From Chloroflexota bacterium (GTDB taxonomy: Bacteria; Chloroflexota; Anaerolineae; Caldilineales; Caldilineaceae): 12,525 bases of DNA. The stretch is taken from positions 1 through 12,525 of the forward strand of contig QEUW01000220.1 of assembly GCA_003577005.1 (NCBI GenBank), written 5' to 3'. The translations under genes were made by a program, and so were the position numbers. Shown in pieces: positions 1 through 6,002 of the stretch (positions are counted from its first letter, which is position 1; each line of letters begins with the position of its first letter). The notes under the pieces are model-generated. The model saw only the letters and a list, made by a program, of their open reading frames with translations. It made no database searches and was not told where the DNA came from.

Positions 1-579
1 GTCTTTGCTCACTTCCCTGGCATCAAGGTGGCCGCACCCGCCACACCGTACGATGCCAAGGGGCTGCTCATCTCCGCCATCCGTGACCCCAACCCGGTGG
101 TCTTTCTCGAACACAAAATGCTCTATTTTACCCGCGGCACCATTCCCGACGCCGACGAAGAATATACCGTCCCGCTAGGCAAAGCTGATATCAAGCTGGA
201 GGGAAACGATCTGACGCTTGCCACCATCAGTTACTGCGTCCTTGAAGCGCTGGCCGCCGCCGAAGAACTCAAGGCCGAACACGGTATCAATGTGGAAGTG
301 GTGGATCTCCGCAGCATCGTCCCGCTGGACATGGAAACGGTCTACGGGTCGGTGCAGAAGACGGGCCGCCTGCTCGCTGTCCACGAATCACAGGCCAACT
401 GTGGCATAGGCGCTGAGATCGTCGCGCGCATCTACGAAGAGGCGCCCCATCTGCTCAAAGCGCCAGCCCGCCGCCTCGGCATGGCCCCCGCCTCGATCCC
501 CGTCTCCCAGCCGTTGGAAGACGAGCTCCTGCCGTGGAAGCGCAATATCAAGGCCGCTGTGTTGCAAATGCTGGGCTGA
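1..579 (+). CDS. 2-oxoacid dehydrogenase E1 component, beta subunit (C-terminal part; 5' end outside window)
   Basis: Thiamine-dependent E1 beta subunit of a pyruvate, branched-chain or acetoin-type dehydrogenase complex. With E1 alpha it decarboxylates the 2-oxoacid and passes the acyl group to the lipoyl arm of E2. The reading frame is open from base 1 ([20 protein letters not shown]), so the gene starts upstream and an internal GTG at 28 is not its start. The 192 visible residues hold the end of the pyrimidine-binding domain and the whole C-terminal transketolase domain: [29 protein letters not shown] and [13 protein letters not shown] are family hallmarks. The stop TGA is at 577-579, 98 bp before the E2 gene on the same strand, as expected for a shared operon. 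The family is secure. The substrate (pyruvate or branched-chain oxoacid) cannot be decided from this part. Confidence 0.93.
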   Translation, partial: VFAHFPGIKVAAPATPYDAKGLLISAIRDPNPVVFLEHKMLYFTRGTIPDADEEYTVPLGKADIKLEGNDLTLATISYCVLEALAAAEELKAEHGINVEVVDLRSIVPLDMETVYGSVQKTGRLLAVHESQANCGIGAEIVARIYEEAPHLLKAPARRLGMAPASIPVSQPLEDELLPWKRNIKAAVLQMLG

Positions 580-590
580 ATGAGTGATAC

Positions 591-655
591 GTAGTGCGTA
601 ATGCGTAATCCTGATCCGCTGTAACAGGCTTTGCTCATTACGCATTACGCATTAC
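591..655. repeat. Heptamer-repeat dyad between the E1 beta and E2 genes
   Basis: Two 19-nt arms (591-609 and 637-655) are inverted complements with one mismatch, around a 27-nt loop that holds a further CCTG/CAGG pair (610-613, 626-629). Each arm is built from 7-nt units: GTAGTGC-GTAATGC-GTAAT on the left and ATTACGC-ATTACGC-ATTAC on the right. A transcript could fold it into a long hairpin inside the E1 beta-E2 message. There is no T-run, so it is not a classical intrinsic terminator; attenuation or mRNA stabilisation is possible but unproven. Translation of the minus strand through it gives an [15 protein letters not shown] peptide, which is repeat noise and not a gene. Confidence 0.85.
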
Positions 656-677
656 GGAATAGGAAACGAGGAGACCC

Positions 678-2231
678 ATGTCAACCCAAGTCAAGCTGCC
701 CGATCTGGGCGAAGGCATTGAAGACGCAACCATCAGCCGCTGGCTCGTCAAAGAGGGCGATGAGGTCAAGGCGGGTGACGTTATTTTAGAGGTGGCGACC
801 GACAAGGTTGACACCGAGGTCAACGCCCCGGCCGACGGCAAGGTGCTCAAGATCAATGCGCGCGAGGGCGAAATCGTAGCGCTCGATGCCGTCCTGGCCG
901 TGATCGGCGCCGAAGGGGAAAGTGCGGAGGACGGTTCGGCGCCCCAACCAGCCGCTCCGCCGGACGAAGAGGAGCCAGCCGCCGAACAGGCCGAGGAGCA
1001 GGCTCCCGCCCCGCCGCAACCCTCCACCAACGGGCAGGCGGTCAAGGCTACACCGGTGGCCAAACGGATCGCGGCCGAAAAAGGTGTCTCATTGGGGGAG
1101 ATCAGCGGGTCGGGCCGCGGTGGTGCCATCACCAAAGAAGATGTGCTGGCCGCGGCCGATGGCAAGGCTGCGGAGGCTGCAACGCCGCCAGCCGAAACCC
1201 AAGCCCTGCCCGATGACCTTGCGGACGTGCCGCAACTGAGCGTCCAACGCCTGGCCGCCGAGCACAATATCAACCTCAAGGAAATTGCCGGTGACCGCCC
1301 GCTCAGTACGCTCACCCGCTACGATGTGTTGAACGCCGTCGCCAGCCGGGAGCAAGGGAAGCAGGTCTCCGTAGAGCCACGCTTCTTGCCGCCGGAAGGC
1401 TTCCAGACCCCGGCCCCAGAGCCACAACCGGAAGTCGCCCCAGAACCGCAACCTGCGCCCGCGGCCAGACCAGCGCCCGCCCCCAGCGCTCCGGCCCAAC
1501 CCAAAGGCGCCGAGGAGTTGGTCCCCCACTCGCGCATGAGGGCAGCGGTCGCCCGCAACACGGTGCAAAGTGCGTTCATCGCTCCCCACGTCACTACCTT
1601 CTGGGACGTGGACATGACCGCCGTGCTCGAACACCGCAAAGCCCACAAAAAGGAATTCGCCGACGCTGGCGTCAACCTGACGGTGACCGCCTATCTCATC
1701 GAGGCAACTATCGCCGGGCTCAAGGCCGTCCCCGCCGCCAATTCCTCGTGGACAGAGGAAGGTGTGTTGATCAAGCGCTATTACAACATCGGCATGGCCG
1801 TAGCGCTACCGGCTGACAAGTACGGCCTGGGCGGGTTGATCGTACCGGTGATCAAGAATGCCGGCGACCTCAATCTCATGGGGCTGGCGCGGGCGGTCAA
1901 TGACCTGGCCGAAAAGGCGCGCCAGAACAAACTGCGCAATGAAGATCTGCAAGACGGCACCTTCACCCTCACCAACTACGGCACCTCCGGCAGCCGGGCG
2001 CAGACACCGGTCATTCTCCAGCCCCAGGTAGGCATCCTGGGGACGGGCGCCATCGAAAAACGCCCCGTGGTGGTCAGCAGCGGCAGCCCGCTGGAGGCCA
2101 ACCTGGGCGACCACCTCGCTTTCAAACCGATGATGACGCTGGCCCTCAGCTACGACCACCGCGTACTCGATGGCGCCACAGCCGATGCCTTCTGCGCGGC
2201 GGTGAAGCAAGCGCTGGAGAATTGGAAGTGA
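678..2231 (+). CDS. Dihydrolipoamide acyltransferase, E2 component of a 2-oxoacid dehydrogenase complex
   Basis: Forms the core of the complex and moves the acyl group from its lipoyl arm to CoA. The protein has 517 residues. It begins with one lipoyl domain (about 1-78) with the lipoylated lysine at K43 in EVATDKVDTEV. An Ala/Pro/Glu linker (80-120) follows, then a clear peripheral-subunit-binding domain (122-160, TPVAKRIAAEKGVSLGEISG) and a second, weaker copy (184-222, LSVQRLAAEHNINLKEIAG). A second Pro/Ala linker covers 240-280, and the catalytic chloramphenicol-acetyltransferase-like domain runs from 280 to the end. The active-site motif SYDHRVLDG gives H494 and D498. The start ATG has GAGGAG at 668-673. 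It lies 98 bp after E1 beta and was probably co-transcribed with it. Family is certain; the substrate is not resolved, so no symbol is given. Confidence 0.95.
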   Translation: MSTQVKLPDLGEGIEDATISRWLVKEGDEVKAGDVILEVATDKVDTEVNAPADGKVLKINAREGEIVALDAVLAVIGAEGESAEDGSAPQPAAPPDEEEPAAEQAEEQAPAPPQPSTNGQAVKATPVAKRIAAEKGVSLGEISGSGRGGAITKEDVLAAADGKAAEAATPPAETQALPDDLADVPQLSVQRLAAEHNINLKEIAGDRPLSTLTRYDVLNAVASREQGKQVSVEPRFLPPEGFQTPAPEPQPEVAPEPQPAPAARPAPAPSAPAQPKGAEELVPHSRMRAAVARNTVQSAFIAPHVTTFWDVDMTAVLEHRKAHKKEFADAGVNLTVTAYLIEATIAGLKAVPAANSSWTEEGVLIKRYYNIGMAVALPADKYGLGGLIVPVIKNAGDLNLMGLARAVNDLAEKARQNKLRNEDLQDGTFTLTNYGTSGSRAQTPVILQPQVGILGTGAIEKRPVVVSSGSPLEANLGDHLAFKPMMTLALSYDHRVLDGATADAFCAAVKQALENWK

Positions 2232-2281
2232 TGAGCGATGCAACATAGCAGAACGCCCCGGTGTATACAAAGGATCAAGCG

Positions 2282-2545
2282 GTGAGTATCCAAGTTACAT
2301 TGACACTACCAGACGAGCTATACAGTCGGGCGGAGTCACTGGCAAAGGCGACAAAGCAGGATATAGCTGATGTGCTGGCAGAAGCAATTGTGTTGAATGT
2401 GGCATCCGAACCCGCAGCTGAGGATGTCGAGGCGCAACAGGCGATGGCAAGCGAGGAGGCGGCCTATCGCGCCATGCATTCAACCCTGTACGCTAGCTAT
2501 CCTGAACAATACGTTGCCATCCATCAAGCTGAGATTTCTGATTAG
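2282..2545 (+). CDS. Small antitoxin-like / ribbon-helix-helix-like protein
   Basis: The product has 87 residues. The N-terminal part (SIQVTLTLPDELYSRAESLA) has the strand-then-helix look of ribbon-helix-helix or antitoxin-type proteins: a short beta strand, LPDELY, then a helix with ATKQDIADVLAEAI. The C-terminal part ends AYRAMHSTLYASYPEQYVAIHQAEISD, which resembles the YPGxYVAI segment of small bacterial proteins of unknown function that often continue for another 20-30 residues. GTG 2282 is preferred as start because AGGA (2271-2274) lies 7 nt before it; an in-frame GTG at 2261 would add 7 residues. It follows the E2 gene by 50 bp and is closed by the terminator at 2578-2607. No toxin gene is adjacent. 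Function is unknown; DNA binding is inference from the N-terminal pattern. Confidence 0.7.
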   Translation: MSIQVTLTLPDELYSRAESLAKATKQDIADVLAEAIVLNVASEPAAEDVEAQQAMASEEAAYRAMHSTLYASYPEQYVAIHQAEISD

Positions 2546-2577
2546 ACAATGTTCTTCAGGACAAAAATAGGGAGTGC

Positions 2578-2607
2578 AAAAAGGCAGGCCGGGCGGCCTG
2601 CCTTTTT
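2578..2607. terminator. Bidirectional intrinsic terminator
   Basis: Perfect 13-bp stem AAAAAGGCAGGCC (2578-2590) and GGCCTGCCTTTTT (2595-2607) around the 4-nt loop GGGC. The G+C-rich core followed by five T on the plus strand, and five T on the minus strand by symmetry, is a textbook rho-independent terminator. It ends the E1/E2/small-gene unit and insulates the sigma-factor gene downstream. Confidence 0.92.
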
Positions 2608-2686
2608 GATTGTAACCTTTCTGCTCAAAAATGGGACTTTCTAGCAGAAGGCCTTCGCATTTGCAGTGAGTGTTAGAGAGTGCAGG

Positions 2687-4921
2687 ATGAGGGAGTTGAG
2701 TTCGTTGGTCAACGCCGCACAACGCGGGGACAAAGAAGCCTTTGGCCAGATCGTGCTCCGCTTCCAGGACATGGCCTACGCCAGCGCCTATGCCATGCTG
2801 GGCGATCCCTGGCTGGCGCAAGACGCAGCACAGGAGGCGTTTATCGATGCCTACCTGAGCCTGCCAAAGCTGCGCGAGCCGGCCGCCTTTCCCGGCTGGT
2901 TCCGGCGCATCATCCTCAAGCATAGCGACCGGGCGATCCGCAGCCGGCAGCCGGCCTTTGTCCCACTGGAGTTCGCAGTGGGGCTGGATTCGCCAGTGCC
3001 TGGCCCAGTCGATCTGGTCGAGCAAGCGCAGCTTCAAGCAAATGTCCAAAACGCCATCGCACTGCTGCCAGCGGACCAACGGTTGGCCATTGCGCTCTTC
3101 TACATCGAGGGCTATTCGCAAAGGGAGATTGCCGGCTTTCTGGAAGTACCTGTAACGACAGTCAAGAAGCGGTTGTTTGACGCCAGAAAGAAACTTAAAG
3201 AAAGGTTACTACAGATGGTACAGACCGAACTCCAGGCTACCAGGCCTTCACAGAATGATCAATTTGCCACCAAAGTGCGCTTTTTTGTTGCCTTGCGCGA
3301 GCGCGACTTGCCCCAGGTGCGGGAACTTGTCGCCCAGTACCCCGAATTACTCGGGGCCAAAACCGAGTGGCAAATGGCGTTAGGCCATCACTACTGGCCC
3401 CTCGGCTCGACGGCGCTCCACCTGGCCGCGGCGACCGGAGCTACCGAATTGCTCACCTATCTACTGACTCAGCCAGTAGATGTGAACGACAAGGACCCGG
3501 CGGGAATGAAGCCGCTCCATTTGGCGACCATCCTGCGCCAACCCGAAAGCGTACGGCTGCTCCTCGCCCACGGCGCCGCTGTGGACGCCGCCAATTCTGT
3601 TGGCCAGACAGCACTGCACCACGCCACTCTGCGCGGCCACCTTGAGTTGGCCCAACTGCTGATCGAGCACGGCGCTGACCCGAATGCGACCGATCACGCG
3701 GGACGGACACCGCTCGACTGGGCCATGATCCGCCGTAACCAGGCATTGATCGACCTCTTGAGTTCGCATCGTGGGACCAAATCTCCTCATCTCCCTATTG
3801 AACCAGGGCCAGACGGAGAAACCACCACCTTGCGCACCGTTCCCACTGGGCCTTCTCTGCGAGGTCGAATCCTTGATGCACACGGCGAACCGCTTGATGG
3901 GCAGCAGCCGCCTCCCGCCGGTGGACGGCGTCCCCTCGTTGCCTCCGCAACACCGGCCAAACCCGTGCAGCTTGTGACTGGCATCAAGATCATCGACCTG
4001 CTCGCACCGATCCCGCGCGGCGGCTTTGCTGGGGTCTTTACGCCCCTGGCCGGGGTGGGCCTCATGGTCGTTATAGGCCAGTTGATCGACAGCGTGGATG
4101 CGCTGCACGGCGGAACTACCGTCTATCTCACGCTGGAAGGCCCGGACCACCGCGCCGCTGACCAGCAACTGTCGTGGCGCGAACTGGGGGTGGACGAGAA
4201 GATGATCACCATTGTCGCCCATGCGCAGGATGAACCTTACCGGCAACTGATCGCATTAGAGACCGGGCTGACGATTGCTGAGGAACTGCGGCGACAGGGC
4301 AACGATGTCCTCCTGATGATCGACAGCCGCTTTGCTAGTGTGACGGGAGCCATGACCTACCTGCGGGCAAACACAGTATCCACGGCGGCAGCGGCCATCA
4401 CGACGCTGTTCTACGGCCACCACACCGTGGGGCTGGAGCCTCCACCACTGCAAGGGTTGGATGCGGTGCTTACCTTCGACCTTGTGCGTGCTACCTACCG
4501 GCTCTACCCTGCCATCGACCCGGTGCGTTCTTCCTCGCGCTTGTTGGAGAGCGCTCTGCTGGCGCCGGAACATCAGGAAGTCGCTGCGGCGGTGAGACGG
4601 TTGCTCCACCGCTACGCCGACCTGCGTCTACCCATGGAGATGCATCGGCTGGGCCTCGACACGCTCTGGTACATTTACGACGACCCCAATGTCCAACACG
4701 ATATTGGCCGGGCGCGCAAGCTGGACCGCTTCCTCACCCAGCCCCAGTATAGCGCCGAGCCATGGACCGGCATTGCGGGCGAGTGGGTGAGCGTCGAAGA
4801 GACGGTGGCTGCCTGCCGGGCGCTGGTCAAGGGTCACTACGATGAGTGGCCGGAGGAGGTCTTTGCCTTTGTGGGCAGCATCGAGCAGGCGCGCCGTAAA
4901 CTTGAAGAGGTGGGCAACTAA
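2687..4921 (+). CDS. ECF-type sigma factor fused to ankyrin repeats and an F1-ATPase beta-like domain
   Basis: The product has 744 residues in three parts. Residues 3-80 are sigma region 2 (LVNAAQRGDKEAFGQIV, LAQDAAQEAFIDAYLSL, FPGWFRRII) and about 113-172 are region 4 (LPADQRLAIALFYIEGYSQ, VPVTTVKKRLFDARKKL). Four ankyrin repeats span 240-363 (GSTALHLAAATG, MKPLHLA, GQTALHHATLRGH, GRTPLDWA). Residues 391-743 follow F1-ATPase beta from LRGRILDAHGEPLDG through TGIKIIDLLAPIPRGG, DVLLMIDS (Walker B), LYPAIDPVRSSSRLL, GRARKLDRFLTQP and WVSVEETVAACRALVKGHYD. The P-loop is degenerate (452-461, TPLAGVGLMV, where the family has GGAGVGKT), and the catalytic Glu-Arg after it is not preserved; the N-terminal beta-barrel is absent. 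ATG 2687 is preferred, with AGAGAG at 2675-2680; GTG 2666 would add 7 residues. The role is inferred to be a transcription factor controlled by its own C-terminal sensor or scaffold. Confidence 0.9.
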   Translation: MRELSSLVNAAQRGDKEAFGQIVLRFQDMAYASAYAMLGDPWLAQDAAQEAFIDAYLSLPKLREPAAFPGWFRRIILKHSDRAIRSRQPAFVPLEFAVGLDSPVPGPVDLVEQAQLQANVQNAIALLPADQRLAIALFYIEGYSQREIAGFLEVPVTTVKKRLFDARKKLKERLLQMVQTELQATRPSQNDQFATKVRFFVALRERDLPQVRELVAQYPELLGAKTEWQMALGHHYWPLGSTALHLAAATGATELLTYLLTQPVDVNDKDPAGMKPLHLATILRQPESVRLLLAHGAAVDAANSVGQTALHHATLRGHLELAQLLIEHGADPNATDHAGRTPLDWAMIRRNQALIDLLSSHRGTKSPHLPIEPGPDGETTTLRTVPTGPSLRGRILDAHGEPLDGQQPPPAGGRRPLVASATPAKPVQLVTGIKIIDLLAPIPRGGFAGVFTPLAGVGLMVVIGQLIDSVDALHGGTTVYLTLEGPDHRAADQQLSWRELGVDEKMITIVAHAQDEPYRQLIALETGLTIAEELRRQGNDVLLMIDSRFASVTGAMTYLRANTVSTAAAAITTLFYGHHTVGLEPPPLQGLDAVLTFDLVRATYRLYPAIDPVRSSSRLLESALLAPEHQEVAAAVRRLLHRYADLRLPMEMHRLGLDTLWYIYDDPNVQHDIGRARKLDRFLTQPQYSAEPWTGIAGEWVSVEETVAACRALVKGHYDEWPEEVFAFVGSIEQARRKLEEVGN

Positions 4922-5010
4922 GGGCCTATCCGAATAACTCTGTGACCAACTCTATTCGCAGGTGTAGTTGTCGAACCCACAACCGTTATTCGGATAGGTT
5001 CTAAGGGCCT
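4918..5010. repeat. MITE-like inverted-repeat element inserted at the sigma-gene stop codon
   Basis: Perfect 14-bp inverted repeats CCTATCCGAATAAC (4925-4938) and GTTATTCGGATAGG (4985-4998) enclose 46 bp of non-coding sequence. The 10-bp direct repeat CTAAGGGCCT flanks it at 4918-4927 and 5001-5010. The exact boundary is ambiguous because direct and inverted repeats overlap: a 5-bp duplication CTAAG with a 78-bp element (4923-5000) also fits. The sigma stop codon TAA lies inside the left direct repeat, so removing the element and one repeat copy would leave the protein unchanged. There is no transposase, so any movement would need one supplied in trans. Confidence 0.7.
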
Positions 5011-5029
5011 TACTCGGCAGCTGCAACCC

Positions 5030-5054
5030 AAATGCAACCGGTTGCGTTTATGAT
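5030..5054 (+). promoter_or_regulatory. LacI-family-type operator with an adjoining -10-like hexamer
   Basis: The perfect 12-bp palindrome GCAACCGGTTGC (5034-5045), flanked by AAA and TTT to make a 20-bp near-palindrome (5030-5049), has the central CG and AACCGGTT core typical of LacI/GalR-family operators. An extra half-site GCAACC lies at 5023-5028. A -10-like TATGAT (5049-5054) starts at its edge, which would let a bound repressor block transcription of the small gene at 5138. No good -35 is seen and no LacI-type regulator is encoded in this window. Confidence 0.55.
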
Positions 5055-5071
5055 GTGGTTTGGTTCAACAT

Positions 5072-5124
5072 GTGGCGGCGCCAGACCAACGGAGGTCCCG
5101 TTGGCTAACAGATGAGGGCGCCAC
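5072..5124 (+). other. Possible structured 5' leader of the small gene
   Basis: Between the proposed -10 (5049-5054) and the ribosome binding site there are two nested helices. The outer one is GTGGCG (5072-5077) with CGCCAC (5119-5124); the inner one is a perfect 7-bp hairpin CCAACGG (5086-5092) and CCGTTGG (5098-5104) with a 5-nt loop. The outer stem ends 1 nt before the Shine-Dalgarno AAAGGAGG (5126-5133). This matches no riboswitch class that I recognise and may be chance in GC-rich sequence. Confidence 0.35.
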
Positions 5125-5137
5125 GAAAGGAGGCGAC

Positions 5138-5341
5138 ATGTTTGATCTGACCATGGTTACTCTTGCGCGGGAAGAATATGAAGAACGTCTGGCACGGGCC
5201 GAAATGGAGCGCCGTAGCCGCAAGGTTGCACACCGCCAGCCCAGCATTCTAGGCCATCTTTTGACAAGCCTGGGCCGTCTGCTCGTAAACGCTGGCGAAC
5301 GGCTGCAACACCGGGCTGAAATGCGGCCGGGCCTCAGTTAA
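5138..5341 (+). CDS. Small charged helical protein, 67 aa, unknown function
   Basis: ATG 5138 is chosen over an upstream in-frame GTG (5060) because a near-perfect Shine-Dalgarno AAAGGAGG sits at 5126-5133 and the residues upstream look non-coding. The N-terminal half is a highly charged helix (LAREEYEERLARAEMERR) suited to a short coiled coil. The C-terminal half is an amphipathic helix (ILGHLLTSLGRLLVNAGERL) that could lie on a membrane surface or pack in an oligomer. There is no signal peptide, Cys motif or clear membrane span. It stands alone between the element at the sigma-gene stop and the DinB remnant, behind a LacI-type palindrome. I recognise no named family; the strong ribosome binding site and protein-like composition support a real gene. 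Confidence 0.65.
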   Translation: MFDLTMVTLAREEYEERLARAEMERRSRKVAHRQPSILGHLLTSLGRLLVNAGERLQHRAEMRPGLS

Positions 5342-5642
5342 CAGCGTTGTGACTGTGGCTGCCCTCGCGCTTGGCAACTGAAAAGAGAAATCGGCGCACT
5401 TCGCGCATCCAATTGGATTACAAAAGCATAACCAAGTTATACCGGCCACCCGTTATCTTAGCGCAAATCCGCCAGGACGACGAGTGGCCGCTTTTGTTGG
5501 CCGGTTAGAAGCGAGCCCACTTTGCCAACATGGGGCAAATTTTTAGAACAAATGTTCCATCTGTATAATAGCTGTCGCTGAGTCGACCAGCAGATACGCA
5601 AGAGACAAATCAACCTCGTCACCAAGCGCCAGGAGCTACTCC
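5342..5642. other. Intergenic region upstream of the DinB-family gene
   Basis: This 301-bp gap holds no convincing gene. A CGGCCAC/GTGGCCG pair (5443-5449, 5484-5490) could make a weak, wide-looped hairpin after the 67-aa gene but lacks an immediate T-run. The right third carries the promoter and LexA-type box described separately. The last part is an untranslated leader ending in the ribosome binding site AGGAG (5631-5635). Confidence 0.5.
5541..5570 (+). promoter_or_regulatory. Promoter with overlapping LexA/DinR-type SOS box
   Basis: TATAAT at 5564-5569, preceded directly by TG, is a strong -10. A -35 at the right distance (near 5541-5546, TTTTAG) is poor. Between the two lies AGAACAAATGTTCC, whose core GAAC-N4-GTTC (5546-5557) with central AAAT fits the Gram-positive/actinobacterial LexA consensus GAACRNRYGTTY. 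A repressor bound here would cover the promoter. The next gene, 73 nt downstream, is of the DinB family, whose founding Bacillus member is DNA-damage-inducible, so site and gene agree. Confidence 0.65.
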
Positions 5643-6002
5643 ATGAAGAACGATGCAAGACTGATCACGGCCAGGCCGAGAGGCGAAACGCCGCTGGCCG
5701 AGCTGCTTCACCATCACCTGTGGGCCAATCTCCGCCTGTTGGATACATGCGCGGCATTGGACGAAGAGCAACTCGGTGCCAGCACACCTGGTACATTTGG
5801 CAGCATCCGCGCCACGCTCTTTCATATCGCCCGTGCGGAGCAAAGCTACCTCGCCCACCTGACTGGCCGGCAATCGGAACGCCGGCTCAAACCAGATGAT
5901 ACCCCCAGCATCGTTAAGCCCGCCGGTTCAACAGGCTCTCCGCCAGAGCCAGGAGGGCAGATCCCGCCGCCCGCTCGCCCAGCGCCTCGTGCAGTGCTGT
6001 GA
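5643..6002 (+). pseudogene. DinB-family protein, 3'-truncated remnant
   Basis: Residues 17-90 match the N-terminal half of DinB/DUF664-type four-helix-bundle proteins: LAELLHHHLWANLRLLDTCA, then TFGSIRATLFHIARAEQSYL with H61 as the likely first metal-ligand histidine. Family members usually have about 150-170 residues and a C-terminal helix with two more metal-ligand histidines. Here recognisable sequence stops near residue 90 (about position 5913), exactly where the convergent prenyl synthase gene ends at 5914. The remaining 30 residues (Pro/Gly-rich tail to 6002) are only the antisense of that gene. The start ATG has AGGAG 7 nt upstream (5631-5635) and a plausible promoter. A deletion or rearrangement probably removed the 3' half. 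A short functional protein cannot be excluded, but metal binding should be lost. Confidence 0.7.

Noticed and set aside
388..645. Minus-strand frame with an [15 protein letters not shown] peptide
   Set aside because: The peptide is a translation of the heptamer repeats at 591-655 and not a protein.
591..655. Heptamer arrays considered as a CRISPR array
   Set aside because: Units are contiguous 7-mers with no spacers and no cas genes are present.
638..1315. 225-aa open frame on the minus strand opposite the E2 gene
   Set aside because: Ser/Ala-rich translation is the antisense of the Ala/Pro linkers of E2; no ribosome binding site and no family resemblance.
2647..2656. 10-bp palindrome GAAGGCCTTC just upstream of the sigma gene, considered as an autoregulatory operator
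   Set aside because: Too short and too easily formed by chance in this composition; no second copy or promoter element nearby.
3461..4246. 261-aa open frame on the minus strand opposite the sigma-ankyrin-F1 gene
   Set aside because: Pure shadow of a strongly supported plus-strand gene in GC-rich DNA; translation has no domain pattern.
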